44,546 nucleotides of DNA, taken from positions 207,584 through 252,129 of the forward strand of contig MNCI01018369.1 of NCBI GenBank assembly GCA_015680685.1, in the 5' to 3' direction. This document shows positions 1-11,390 of the stretch, piece after piece. The translations under genes and the position numbers were made by a program. Numbering within the stretch: position 1 is the stretch's first letter; each line of letters starts with the position of its first letter. The stretch comes from Gnetum montanum. Lineage: Eukaryota; Streptophyta; Gnetopsida; Gnetales; Gnetaceae. The notes beneath the pieces were generated by a model. The model searched no databases and had not been told where the DNA came from. It saw only the letters and a program-made list of their open reading frames with translations.

Positions 1-170
1 GAGGGAGATGAAGAAAAAGTGTTGTAAAAGATTTGTCTACTAATGAGCCAGGCATAGATGGTCAACAATGATGGAGAAGTTATTTGAGGGAGATGAAGAA
101 AAAGTGTTGTAAAAGATTTGTCTACTAATGAGCCAGGCATAGATGGTCAACAATGATGGAGAAGTTATTT
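1..170. repeat. Perfect 85-bp tandem duplication at the window edge
   Basis: Bases 1-85 and 86-170 are identical. Since the window begins inside the repeat, more copies may lie to the left. By position it should lie in the R1 stretch that corresponds to the protease-RT spacer of R6, whose plus strand holds an acidic antisense gene; one frame here also begins Glu-Gly-Asp-Glu-Glu-Lys, but the match is too short to claim. Perfect identity in otherwise decayed DNA means a recent duplication or an assembly artefact. Confidence 0.9.
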
Positions 171-659
171 GTTGAGATGTTGGCTATGTTTTAACTTTTA
201 GGTATTTGTTAGATGTGATGTATTTGTATTAGCATGCACTTGTATGAACATTTTGTATAGACATTTAAACTATGTATAAGGTAGTGTAATGATGATAGCT
301 GATTTTGTTTATGAATTTTCTTTTTTATGTTTATAGTTTTTAAATTTATATTTTTATGCTCTTTGTTTTTTGTATTTTTTTTATTTTATTTTTTAGATTT
401 TTATATTTCAAAACAACAATAAACACCTAATTGAAATGAAAAATCTAAGCTCGATTAAAGAGATTGCTAGGAAATAAAATAAAACATAAACAGAAACTAG
501 ATTATGAAAGCATTGAATAGAAAAAGATAATATAAAATAAAACAAAGTAAAAATAACATGACATCATTAAAATAAAATGAAAAACACTTGGAACTATGCA
601 AGTAAGAGATAAAGTAAGAGGGAGGTGATTCCTAGAATGACTACATCCTAGTAGTGGCT
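171..659. other. AT-rich non-coding stretch of R1
   Basis: No coding region is supported. Bases 300-400 are T-rich and 405-600 A-rich. The stretch lies downstream (minus strand) of the R1 protease, so it should match the non-coding spacer after the protease in R6 (38183-38800), which is also A-rich on the plus strand, but I cannot align the two by eye. Confidence 0.4.
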
Positions 660-3600
660 TTTCTAGCCTACAACTCGGTAGGACCCTTAATGTTTTTTAT
701 GGATTTAATAATTTCAACTTCACTAAACCATATATCCATGTATTCAAAAGAGTTAGGTGATTATGGAATACTAGTATTGGATTCATTAGTCTCTTTCAAT
801 GAGGATGTTTTGTTTTTCATAATTGGTTAAAAACCTAAAGCAATTTCCTCTAACAAATCAAAACATGAGATAGTAGACACTTCAACATCTACACATATGA
901 CTACTTTCCTATCCTTACATGGAAAATTTATTTCTTGATGTATAGGTATAAAAACTACACAATGATAAGCTAAGTAGGACCTACCTAAGATAGCATTGAT
1001 GCCTAATGAATATCTAATTATCATAAAAATAGCCTCAAATGTCATGCAACTTCCTACTGAAAAAGATAACTTAACCATACCTATAATCTTTACTTTAGCT
1101 CTAATGAATGAAATTAAATAAGACTTAGAGTTGAAGTACATGACTTACTTTTCAAGACTAAGACACTCGATGATGGCCCATGAAATGATGTTGGATCCAA
1201 CTAAATCAGCTATGTGTACTAAAGGTAGCATGACATTGTTTCTAATCTATATCATGATGTAGATAGGAATCTATCATACAACATCCATTGTAAGCTGACT
1301 TTTGATGTTTTCCCCTTTATACACCAAGTAGCCTACTTAATACCATAAAGTGTTGAGCTACGATGACATGGCTTGAGCATGAGGTTGGATGTCTTCCAAC
1401 ACAATGATGGATTAGAGAAGCTCATCTAATGTCAAGAAATGCTCCTTTGAAGTTGAAATGAGATCAAATAGGAAGACTTATCCCATTTTACTTCAGTGTT
1501 ACAGTGATCTAAGGTAAAGCTTTGCCTTTGGGAGTTGCAACTTTGGGGGTGGGTACTAAAGGAACAATGTAGTCATATGCAACTTTGGTAAGAATAGATA
1601 CATGTTGTGTAGCTTATAATGATACCTTATTATTTGTTTGAATATCTTGTTTTTTCATTAGTTCTTTCTCTTTTCCTTTGTCATTAAATGCTACTTTCTT
1701 TTATTCCCTTGTGAGGATTCTAATGGGTGGTGTGCGAGTAGCAAGCAAGAGTGGTTCTTATAACCTAGATGCAAAAGAAGAAGAAGATGCTAGAAGCACT
1801 GAATAAGGTAAGATAGGGGAAAATAAATTGGGCAAGATAGAGTAGGTAATTATACCCTACTCTATGGTGATGATGGAGAATTGGCATTTATGATATTTTG
1901 AGAGGTAGAAAGAACATCATAGTACAATGTCATATCTATCAAAAATGGAGCTCTTCATACATTTTGAATGACTAAAACAAAAAAAATAAAAACGTTTGTA
2001 AGGAGATTAATAAAAAATACTCTTGAAGTTTGAGGAAATTAATTTGTAAGGACACCTAAGGATTAATTTGAAAGAAACCTATCTAGAAAATGAATAAAAT
2101 TTTGGGATGGTTACCTTTGTGTTTAAGGCAGCATGTAGGTATTCTTCTCAAATGAGTATCTATGGGATCTTGGAAGAGCTTCATGTTTTGATTAATGGAT
2201 TAAAATAGAATATTAAAGAATATTTCCCTTTATTCTACAAGAGCCTAAATGTCATCTTTAAGCACACTACAATTGTCTATATCATGATCTTTATCCTTAT
2301 GATAAGAGCAAAACATATTACAATTACACCCCCTTTGGACTGGAGGATCTCATTCCACACATTGAGAAGGATCAATTACTAAGGTTTGTAACCATTTAAA
2401 TCTAGCCCACATTTTCTTTGACACCTATTTTGGGGTTATGTGCCCCCTCCTTCAGCAACATGTTATAAATTTGTATGTAGATCATGGGAAATTTATGGTA
2501 TTTGGATTTATTCTTGAGTAGTCTCCTTTGTTGTCCTCCATTTAATAAATTTTTCCTAGTATTGTTAGACTTCTAATTGATATTTACATTTCCTCCATTG
2601 GTTAATGAGAACCCTTATGAATTTGATTTACAAATGCCACCATTTTCCTTACATTCTAAAAGGCTTTTTCTTTTTCAATTGCCTTGTTTTCTTTGTTATA
2701 AAATTTTATTCATTTTGGTTCATTGCTTTAAATTACAACCTCTTTAATATGTTTTATCGAAGTGAGGATATCATGTAGATTAAATGGCCTAGGATAGACT
2801 ACCTTGCCCCTAATGTAATCATTGATTACTCCTTCAAAGATGTCTAAGAGCTTATCGTCACGAAGTAGATGAGTGACCTCCATTATGGTTGAAGTCCATC
2901 TAGATATAAACATGGAAATGGTTGCATTAGAAGCTTGTTTAATCACCAACAGCTTATGTATTATTTAGCATCTGCTAATTTTTTACTTGAATTGCTTCAT
3001 AAAGGTTGTAAAAAGTTTCTCTAATGAAGTGATCGATCCATGAGAAAGAAACCTATATCATTTGAGTACTTTGCTAGTAAGTGATTTTGGAAAACTCCTT
3101 TAAATGGTATGGGGACAATTAGCCAATACAAAGTTTTGGTCTTTTGGGTCTAATCCTTATTGGCTTACAATTGGAATCATAGTTGTTATGGCAAAAACAT
3201 GATTTTAGGAGGCACACTAGGGATAGTCTACATGACAAGATTACCTAGGATGGGATTATAAACAAGTAACATAGGTTAGGAAGGTGCAATGATGGATAAG
3301 GAAACTAGTTATAGAACATTATACTTAAAATGTTTAGAAAGGAGGGAGAAATGGAACTGAAAACTATGGCTATTAAACTATTAAAGTAATTTATAATGGT
3401 TGAAACATGTTTAGTAGGAAGTTGGGATTTTGAACTTACATTTGGGGTGTTAGGTTTACAACTGTTGTGTTAGAGAGCAAGCTATATGTTGGAGGTAAGG
3501 TAACAGAAGGAGGTAGCTAGCACCACTAGAGAAAAGGTTGCAAATTAGATAGATTGGGTGACATGTTAGTTCATAGCATTGGCAGAATAAATGAGGTGGA

Positions 3601-4025
3601 TGTGCTAAGAAGCTAGACTTAATGGTTGAGTGATATGTTAGTGTAGTACCTTCATTGATGTTGGAATTTTCTTCCTCTTGATCATCATGGATGCTAATAC
3701 TACCCCCACCTTCACTTTGCTAGTCGTAAAATTGGTAGCTCCTATTAAACTTGATGATAGTATGATCTACTAGAAAATCCATCACAATCTCTCTTTGTTA
3801 TAGTTGAGCATTGGTGATTGCTGGAACCTCATCCCTTATAAGCAAATATTTTGCTAGTATAGTCATTTTGTACTTTTCCAACTCCACTAGATTGTTGGGA
3901 TTTGGAAGAAAAGGCTCCAAGCTATTAGTAACTTCGTACTTCATCATCCTCAACAACTCAATTTCAAATAGTGTAATGTTCAGATCCCATTTCGGACATG
4001 TAATTTTATAGTCATGAATAATCAT
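660..4025 (-). pseudogene. R1 gag-protease relic (Ty3/gypsy, Tat-like)
   Basis: Ancestrally this encoded the capsid/nucleocapsid protein fused to the aspartic protease. Four pieces are readable. 3798-4025 is the probable gag N-terminus. 2728-2949 matches the R6 gag segment at 40850-41009 (shared pattern: an acidic residue, LL..IF.G..NDFI or NDYI, then K). 2269-2310 is a zinc knuckle of the form C-x2-H-x4-H-x4-C followed by LKDDI, as in R6. 827-1141 is the C-terminal half of the protease, with the conserved ILGRS-L/W-A strand and the following PIHQEI. The active-site loop is not readable. Stops and frameshifts lie between the pieces, so no protein can be made. The assignment rests on similarity to R6 within this window. 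Confidence 0.7.
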
Positions 4026-4288
4026 GGTTATTATGAATGCCTAAGCTTTCTACATCTTCATCAGTTTATGGACTTGAGAGCTTTGAGATGAATTAAATCC
4101 TTAGTCAAACATTGTGTTAAAAGAGTATCTTCTTTACACACTTAGAAATAAATATCAAATACAAAAGGAAAAAGATAGTAATTTATAGCAAAAGTATGAA
4201 TGTTAAGAATGTGTAAAGTAAGAAATAATATGCTAGAAAGAACCTATGGGCTTCTAGGAAAAGGATTCATTTACTAAAAAACCTATGG

Positions 4289-4306
4289 GCCCTTCTTCTA
4301 ATGCTA
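4289..4306 (-). other. R1 primer binding site (PBS), decayed
   Basis: On the minus strand this reads TAGCATTAGAAGAAGGGC, against TGGCGCTAGAAGGAGGGC in R6. All four differences are G-to-A or C-to-T. It lies 4 bases from the inferred LTR edge at 4311, compared with 6 in R6. Confidence 0.7.
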
Positions 4307-4310
4307 AAAG

Positions 4311-4860
4311 TGTTCTTACAAAAATGTTTTCTCATAAATCCACAAGAACACCTCCACAAATTATATGTTTAAGTGTATGACTTGCAATCTTAAATAGTCT
4401 TTGAAATGATATATCCCTTGATAGATTAATGATTAAAAAACAAAGCATGATCCTCTAATTAAATATAAACTTAACCTACCATCCATAATTTAGAAATAGT
4501 AGGAGAATTAATAAATAATGATGAACCTCATGATAAAATTGATGACATCTAAGCGACATGGATAAAATCTAAGTAATATTAACATACTTAAAATAACTAA
4601 GAAGCATAAAATGAATACTAGATGAGAAATCAATATGTGGGATAGGGTTTTGATTATCCCTTCCTAGCAAATAAAAAGAACTTTATTCAAAGAATTGAAA
4701 AAGTTTCATCTTCTAAGAAGTATCAAGAGCTACAATGTATGGGGTACAAATTGGAATTTAAAATTGACAAATAGACTTCAGTGTATAAGCTAAAAATCAA
4801 GCTTAAATGATGGATCTTGATGTCATATAAGAATAAATGGAAGCTTTTCAATGTTATTTG
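4311..4860 (-). repeat. R1 5' LTR, first part (U5/R side), broken by R2
   Basis: The LTR edge is placed at the TG that follows the binding site. The LTR runs right to 4860, where R2 is inserted. This part holds no gene, and sequence similarity to the R6 LTR is too worn to align by eye. The rest, with the TATA box, lies at 11391 onward. Confidence 0.55.
4856..4860. repeat. R2 target-site duplication, left copy (ATTTG)
   Basis: ATTTG directly before the R2 LTR start TGTTGACC. The same five bases follow the other LTR at 11386-11390, which fixes both ends of R2. Confidence 0.85.
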
Positions 4861-5912
4861 TGTTGACCTTTTGGTATGTTAAAACCTTAAAGAAAATGAA
4901 GAACATAGAATGTTGTGGAATGTGATTATTTTGCAGGGCATGAATGAGAACTCAAATGAGATCTACAAAGAGATGTCAAAGTGGAGACTAAAAGGACTCA
5001 AGGGAGCATGAATGAGTACAAAGACTGCAAGCTAAATGAACATGCTCCAGCAATCGAGAGGAAGCTAAATCAACAATAGGAAGACTTAGAAACCAAAGTT
5101 CAAAAGTTAGGAAGATGTCTCCAAGGAGTAGAAGACATCTTGATCAAAGTGGAGTGCTTTCATAGAAGACGTCTTCAAGAAATAGGAGATTTCTCCTTTT
5201 CAAAAGAGACATCTCCATAGAGATGTCTGACTTTTGAAGGAGACATCTCCCCAGATTTGAAGTTAATTTTAGAGGGATGTCCCAATCTCAAAGGAGATGT
5301 TTACACTAGCTATTAGATGGCCATTACACAAATTCCAAGGTATTTTCAAAAAAAAACTCCAACACTATAAGAATACTTCAATCTCTTGGATACTATGCAA
5401 GTATTGAACAAGCATTGTCAACATCAAAGTAATCATTGTGTATTCTATTCTATTGTACTAGTGTACTTTATTTGACATATCATTTACTTGATTTTGGAAC
5501 TGTGCTTCAAAGTACAAGGACCTGTAATTTGAGTTACACTCTTTCATTATGTTTTTATTTCTCTCTTATTGCCCTATTTGGGTTGATGTGCTTCTTTCAA
5601 GAAGGCATCATAATTCAGCTTGTCAAGATCTTGTGGGATTAAGTGTTTGTGCAATGTCAAAACACTCCAAAGCAGGGCTAAATTTTGTAAAGGTTGTGGA
5701 ATCCTTGAAACCACATTCTAAGATTGTATAGGGTGTGGTACCCTTCAAACCACATTTTATAGAAATAAATTTTAGAGGTGTGCAAGGAATCTACCCTCCA
5801 AGTGTGGACGATCCAAGGTGAGAAACCACATTACTTTTGGATGTGACTTTTGTGGCAAAACAATTTTTATTGGGGAACTTATTCAACCCCCCTTCTAAGT
5901 TCTTGATCCTCA
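4861..5912 (+). repeat. R2 5' LTR
   Basis: Starts TGTTGACC and ends CTCA, directly followed by the binding site. Bases 5110-5310 are crowded with the word AGATGTCT or AGACATCT and variants in both orientations, including the perfect palindrome GAAGACGTCTTC. A TATA-like CTATAAGAA follows near 5365, so the cluster sits in U3 just upstream of the promoter. The last 30 bases (CAACCCCCCTTCTAAG...) are shared with R3. Confidence 0.9.
5365..5373 (+). promoter_or_regulatory. R2 5' LTR TATA-like box
   Basis: CTATAAGAA, about 50 bases downstream of the palindromic word cluster; the 3' LTR has the same motif near 10805. R3 has CTATAAAAA at the same place. Confidence 0.5.
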
Positions 5913-5914
5913 AG

Positions 5915-5926
5915 TGGTATCAAAGC
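5915..5926 (+). other. R2 primer binding site (initiator Met tRNA type)
   Basis: TGGTATCAAAGC, two bases after the LTR end, is one base from the TGGTATCAGAGC used by most plant Ty1/copia elements. Confidence 0.85.
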
Positions 5927-5967
5927 CTAGTACTCTTCCATTCGACGTCAACTTTCAAGAATGAACT

Positions 5968-7644
5968 ATGGAGGGGACATCTTACACAAATCCATCGATG
6001 TTTGATGGGTTTGAATTTTCCTATTTAAAAGCAAGGATGCAAGGCTTCTTTGAATGTATGGAGTTTGAAGTATGGAAGTGTATCCTCAAAGGCTACACAC
6101 TGTCTATCAAAAACACTATAAAGGCTATCAAGCCCTAGAGAAAGTGGACACAAGAAGAAAGAGATAAGTTCATGCATGATTTTAAAGCAAAAAATTATTT
6201 GTATTATTCATTGAATAAATCTAAATTTAATAGAATATCTAGATGTAAAATGGCCAAAGAAATTTGGGAAAATTTAAAGGCTACCTTTGAGGGAACATCG
6301 ATAGTAAAATAATCCAAACTTTTAGTCCTACGAAGTGAGTATGATAGACTCAAAATGAGAGAAGGAGAAAAGATAAAAGATTAGTTTTCTAGGGCTAATG
6401 ATTTAGTTGTAGCAATTAGGAGTACTAGTAAGGATTTCCTTGAAAGTGATGCCATAATAAAAATGATTAGAATGCTCCAACCAAAATTTAGACCTAAGGT
6501 CATAGCCATGGATGAAATTAGAGATTTTTGAGTTCTAAAATTTGAAGAGCTTCAAAGTGCTCTTATTGCTTATGAAATGAACCTCATAAGCAATGGGGCT
6601 ATAAAAGAAAAACCCATTTCTCTAAAATCTACTTCCAAGGAAAAAGAACCTACTAAGAAAGATGAGGACAACAAAGAAGAAATAGCTCTTCTCTCAATAA
6701 GGCTACAAATGCTTATGGAAAAAAGAAGTAAGAGCTCCAATCAACAAAGATCTAATCAATTCAAAGGTAAAAAAAGAGGTGAAAAATTTTCAAGTTATAA
6801 GCTTGATTCTTCTTCAATAGAATGTTGGATTTGCAATGGAAGAGGCCATGTGGCCTCCAAATGTCTTAGTAATGGCAAGTTGCAATGAAGGGATAGAAGT
6901 GATTTGGAGATGAAAAAGACCAACTTCTACAGAAGTTGTGATGATGGAGAACAAAGTGAAGAAGAGGTGGAGAACAACACAAAACATTCACACCTCATTT
7001 GTATGGCCCTCACAAATGATGATGTTGGCACCTTAGATGATGAATTTGAAAATGAAGAACAAAGGTATGAACTTTTATGTAGTGAACTCTTATCTTTTCA
7101 AAATCTTTGCATAAAGTTGAGTAAACAATCAAAAATTAAAGAACAAGATATTTCTTCATTAAATTCAAATATTTTTAACCTTACAAAAGAAATCTTAGAC
7201 CTTAGGGTTGAGAAAAAAGAGCTAACCAAGTCTTGTAAGCAAATGAAGGAAGAGCTTGCAAATGTGAAACTTGTAAATGAGAGGTTGGTTAAAGGAAAAG
7301 AATCCCTACAAATGGTTCTAGGACAAGGGAGAAGTCCACATGATAAAAGTGGACTAGGATGTTGTACATAAGAAGAGGCATCTACACCAACTCCATTTCA
7401 ACAAAAGGCTTCTCCAAAGAATGAAGAATCAATAGGCACTACAATTCAACCAAAATCTGCTCCAAGGTTTAATCACTTTAACTAAGATAAAAAGATGAGA
7501 TGTTATTATTTTCGTAAATTTGAGCATAAGCAATGGGAGTGCAATTTAAAGTTTTATCATATGAATATCTGGTCATATCATAAGACTCCTTGGTCATACC
7601 CAAATGCACCAAGAAAGGAAATTTTGGGTGAAAAAAAGGAATGA
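5968..7644 (+). pseudogene. R2 gag (Ty1/copia, long SIRE-like form with coiled coil)
   Basis: Encodes the structural protein that would build the virus-like particle. The reading frame starts with ATG at 5968, 42 bases after the binding site, and can be followed in one frame to 7644. The first 200 codons have the pattern of plant copia gag: a W-x-I-L segment, then KEIWENLKATFEG, LK-MREGE and a conserved FEELQSALIAYEMNL. A zinc knuckle CWICNGRGHVASKC (C-x2-C-x4-H-x4-C) lies near codon 290. After an in-frame TGA (6886-6888) the same frame goes on with an acidic and coiled-coil region and a second, damaged knuckle-like CYYFRKFEHKQWEC. The length and coiled coil resemble SIRE/Maximus gag. About eight in-frame stops are present, most explicable by C-to-T change, so it is dead. 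Lineage placement is an inference from layout. Confidence 0.8.
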
Positions 7645-8266
7645 GGGACAACTCAAAAGAACAAGGGCATTCAAAAAGCATATAGAATCAAAAGAAAGAA
7701 ATAGGATAATGAGAGAACTCTATCCAACAATTTTGTAAAAGGGAGCTAAGCTTTGGAAATTGAAGAAGTCTACGTGAGAAGCAAAACCTCAAAAGAGGAA
7801 TCTCATGCTCAAGCATACTAAACACTTTCATTCTCTTTAGTAAGAAAGGTAAGTAAAGGTAAGTCTTTGATTTGTTTTATGTATCTTTTAAGGCTATAAT
7901 CCTTGGTAGCCATTCCTGAACCCCATCCTATCAAGTTCCATCTAGAAGAGATATCTTCATGAAGATGTCTACTAGGAGATGTCTCCTTCCAAGAGCAAAT
8001 GTCTACCTAGTGACATCTCCTTCCAAGAGGAGACGTCTACATAGAGACATCTTTCCCAAACAGAGACATCTACTTGAGTTTTCCTTCAACATTATAGATA
8101 CGTCTACTTCCCAAAAAGAGATGTCTACTTGTATTTTAAATGTGGAGAAGACATCTATCTTTCCAAGAATATTTCTACTTTTTCATTAAAAACTCTTGTT
8201 GAGTGCCGCTATTTGAATCCAAACCCTTATTTCTTATTCATTTTCTTCAAAGATGACAATAAAGAG
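7645..8266 (+). promoter_or_regulatory. R2 internal cluster of the LTR word, ahead of the second gene
   Basis: No coding region is supported apart from possible gag tail up to about 7820. Bases 7945-8165 hold about nine copies of AGATGTCT, GACATCT or variants in both orientations, the word that fills U3 of the R2 LTR, ending about 100 bases before the start of the second gene. It could be a duplicated promoter or enhancer. I see no clear TATA box between it and the gene. Confidence 0.45.
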
Positions 8267-9949
8267 ATGACCATGGCTACACCAATGATAGTGATTTGAG
8301 CAATCATGGTCCACAAGAAGGTTGGATCATCTAGGGAACCACCAAAGAAGAGGTCAAGGGAAGGCTTCACCAGTAATCCAAGCACTTACACCCCATGGTT
8401 CAAGTCTCTCAACACTCAGCACCAGTTTGAGGTAACTCAAACTGTTAACATCATTTCAAAGCATTCTCTTTCCTTTTCTTTGCATAGGGTGCAAGTATTG
8501 ATAATTTAATTCCAAGTGTTGAATTGAGTGAATTTAATTTCCATGGATTTTTATGTTCCTAAAGTACTTATTAGATAATTTTATTGTAATATTGCAATTA
8601 ACAATGCTACTATTGATGCATTTACTACTATGGTTGAGGGTTTAGTGATTGATGTGTCTCCCCAAGTGGTCAATGCACTTCTTAGGATTTCTAGTGCTAA
8701 TGTCTTTCGAGTTTCCATCCATTCTATGAATGATATTTTTACAAATGATGTAATTCTTGTCACCCATGATGAGTTCTATGATGCACTATTGGGGGAGACA
8801 GTATCTTTTGGTAGAGGAAGAATTTATAGAAATAGAATGTCTCCAAATTTTTCACTTTGTCCCTTATTATTCTGTACAACATTATTGTAAAAGGAGGAAG
8901 CTATAACTATCTATTGCCACCCAAAGCTTTTGTTCTCTACTTCCTACTTATAGGATAGCCACTATACTTGGGTCATACTCTTTGTCATGACATGTTGAAC
9001 ATGTTTATGAAAGAGATGACCTTTAGGTATCCTCACCTCATTAGTTTGTTGACTCATCAGAGGAATGTGTCCATTCCTGAGATGCCTTTGCTTAAAGGCA
9101 AGAGGAGCCTTAAGGAGTATGCATAGAAGATGAGCTCCTCCCATGCAGATGAAGAAGGACCCAGCACTAGGCCTCCTTAGTCCCAGAAGAAGAAGAGATC
9201 AACATCATCTTCTAGGGCCTCTCCTTAGTTGAGAAAGTCTAAATCTATTAGTGAACAAATGAGATCTTCCTTAAAGAAGCTACTTTAGCCATTTTCTCAT
9301 AATTTGGGAATGATTAGTAGAAATCTCTCTTACCTCCATAAGAGAATGGATGCAATTGGCATATCTCTTCCTCCTGATGGGTAGCATTTTGAGAAGATCA
9401 CCGCTCCTTCCATTTCAAATAGTGAGGAGACCTTCCTACTCCACTAGGACATTCAGCAATAGTTGGACCTTCCTAGGCCTATTACTTGAGAAATGAGTCT
9501 GATTCAGAGGAGCCTAATGCACCACTAGCATGTGTACAGGGGGAGCATACTGATCCCATGTAGCCTAGCACCAATTCTTATCATTAGTATGATGCTTCTA
9601 GATCATTCAAGTAACATGCCATTGAGAACATCTTTGGGACTTCATCCCAATGTAGGCCTACTAATGCCACCACTTTAAGGGAGCTTCCTCATCCTCTCAA
9701 CAAACTCCATCACAACCAAATCCACCAACTCCATTTTGAGTGAAGCTTAATCCATAGAGAGCTCCTATCTAGTTATCCTATTCGAATGATAATGACAAGT
9801 AGCACATGTCAAATGCTAGTACCAACAACAATGATGATGAGAAAGAGATGTACAAACCTTCTCATGCTATAGCTGCTTCAAATGAAAACTCCAATGATGC
9901 TATAGAGGTCAGTGGTTAGAGTCCTTTCGTCATCCCTCCTTTTTTATGA
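8267..9949 (+). pseudogene. R2 second gene, decayed; resembles the putative plant transposon protein family
   Basis: Function unknown. ATG at 8267 begins a basic N-terminus (HKKVGSSREPPKKRSREG). A GT...TTTGCATAG pair at 8432-8487 could be an intron, but 56 nt is short for a plant. After a further frame change, 8560-8890 encodes a segment with FYCNI, then VEGLVIDVSPQVVNALL and later EFYDALLGE. That layout (xFYxN, then a strand-turn V-x-VSP-xx-xNxLL) recalls the domain called putative plant transposon protein, often found in gene-carrying retrotransposons. The tail to 9949 is rich in Ser, Gln-derived stops, Asn and Asp, including KEMYKPSHAIAASNENSNDA. Almost all stops are TAG where CAG is plausible. 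Its place, where pol should be, suggests a passenger gene. The family call is tentative. Confidence 0.5.
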
Positions 9950-10351
9950 TGTCCAAAAAGGGGGGAAGACTTTTTGATGGGTTATGAATAGTGTACAGTT
10001 TGATGATGTACTATGGATAGTTTGATGATGTTCACATATGTGATTTTTGTACATGATAAGGATGTTTTAGTGGCCATATGTATTGTGGATAGTTTTTGAG
10101 AACATATTATGCTATGGACAAATCATGCTTCTATATCATGTGTTTTATTACATCATTTTATGGAAAAAGATTTACGTGGTTCATGAGATCTCTACCCTTT
10201 GCCTCAAGCTTTAGAGCCTTAATCCTAGTTATAACCCTACCTGCCATTGGAATTTATATGTCTTAATATTTTTATTAATTATTGTTATTATTTATTGATT
10301 TATCGACTCATCCATTTTCTTAAGTTTTGGACATCACCAAAAAGTGGGATA
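9950..10351 (+). other. R2 3' untranslated part and polypurine tract
   Basis: Non-coding and T-rich. CCAAAAAGGGGGGAAGA at about 9955 is purine-rich, and a second tract, CCAAAAAGTGGGATAG (about 10337-10352), abuts the 3' LTR. R3 has CACCAAAAAGGGGTAGAT at the equivalent place, so the second tract is the likely plus-strand primer. Confidence 0.65.
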
Positions 10352-11385
10352 GAATGGAGAAAAATGGAGAACATAGAATGTTGTACAATGTGATCATTTT
10401 GCAAGGCATGAATGAGAACTCAATAAGATCTACAAAGAGATGTCAATGTGAAGACTAAATGGACTCAAGAGAGCATGAATGAGTACGAAGACTCTAGCAA
10501 TTGAGAGGAAGCTAAATCAACAAAAGGAAGCCTCTAGAACCAAAGTTCAACAATTGAGAAGACATTTCCAAGTAGCAGAAGATGTCTTGGCCAAAGTAGA
10601 GTACTCTCATAAAAGACGTCTTCTAGAAACAAGAGACATCTCCTTTGCAAAAAAGACATCTCTATGTGTCCCACTTTTAAAGGAAATGTCTCCCTAGATT
10701 TGAAGTCAATTTTAGAGAGACATCCCAATCTTGAAGAAGACATCTACAATAGCCGTTAGATAGTCATTGCTTGAATTTTGAGGTGTTTTCAAAAAATCTA
10801 ATGCTATAAGAAGACTTCAATCTCTTAGGTATTATGCAAGTATTGAACACGCATTCTCAAAATTAAAGTAATCATTATGTATTCTATTCTATTATACTAG
10901 TGTACCTCATTTGTCCTATCATTTGCTTGATTTTGGAACTATGCTTCAAAGTACAAGAATCTGTAATTTGAGTTATACTCTTTCCTTCTATTTTTATTTC
11001 TTTCTTGGTTCCCTACTAGGGTTGATGTGCTTTTTTAGAGAAAGCATCATTGGGATACTATGGGATTAAGGGTTGTGTAGCATCAAAACAATCCTAAGCA
11101 AAGCTCAACTTTGTAAAGGTTGTGAGATCCTTGAAACCGCATTCTAAGCTTGTTGGAACGTTATGGGGTTGAGTACTCCAAAGTGGAATTTAGAGCTTGT
11201 CTAGGGTGTGGTACCCTTCAAACCACATTTTAAAGAAACAAAGTCTAGAGGTGTGTAAGGAATCTACCCTCTGAGTATGGACTACCCAAGTTGGAGAACC
11301 ATGTTAATTTTGGGTGTGATTTTTATGGCAGATCAATTTTTATTAGGGAACTTATTCAACCCCCCTTCTAAGTTCTCAATCCTCA
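10352..11385 (+). repeat. R2 3' LTR, lacking its first ~28 bases
   Basis: Matches 4889-5912 throughout, roughly one base in ten different. The first ~28 bases of the LTR, including TGTTGACC, are missing between the purine tract and GGAGAACATAG. It ends CTCA at 11385, followed by the target duplication. Confidence 0.85.
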
Positions 11386-11390
11386 ATTTG
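11386..11390. repeat. R2 target-site duplication, right copy (ATTTG)
   Basis: ATTTG directly after the R2 3' LTR, identical to 4856-4860. Confidence 0.85.

Larger units (their letters stand above)
1..4860 (-). mobile_element. R1: decayed Tat-like Ty3/gypsy retrotransposon, left side cut by the window
   Basis: Three landmarks in the right order on the minus strand identify this relic: a primer binding site (4289-4306), a gag zinc knuckle (2269-2310) and a retropepsin C-terminal half (827-1141). All resemble the better preserved R6 element at 31.7-44.3 kb. The 5' LTR starts at 4311 and is broken at 4860 by R2, resuming at 11391. Reverse transcriptase, integrase and the 3' LTR would lie left of the window. 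The binding site differs from that of R6 at 4 of 18 positions, all transitions, and the coding part is full of stops and frameshifts, so R1 is much older than R6. Confidence 0.75.
4861..11385 (+). mobile_element. R2: non-autonomous Ty1/copia-type element with gag and a second gene instead of pol
   Basis: Two direct LTRs (4861-5912 and about 10352-11385), an initiator-Met-type binding site after the first, a purine tract before the second and a perfect 5-bp target duplication define a 6.5-kb element on the plus strand. Inside are a Ty1/copia-style gag with zinc knuckle (5968-7644) and a different decayed gene (8267-9949). I see no protease, integrase, reverse transcriptase or RNase H, so it needed enzymes from a relative. 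R3 is a related subfamily: LTR ends and gag are similar. R2 interrupts the LTR of R1 and so is younger than R1. Confidence 0.85.
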
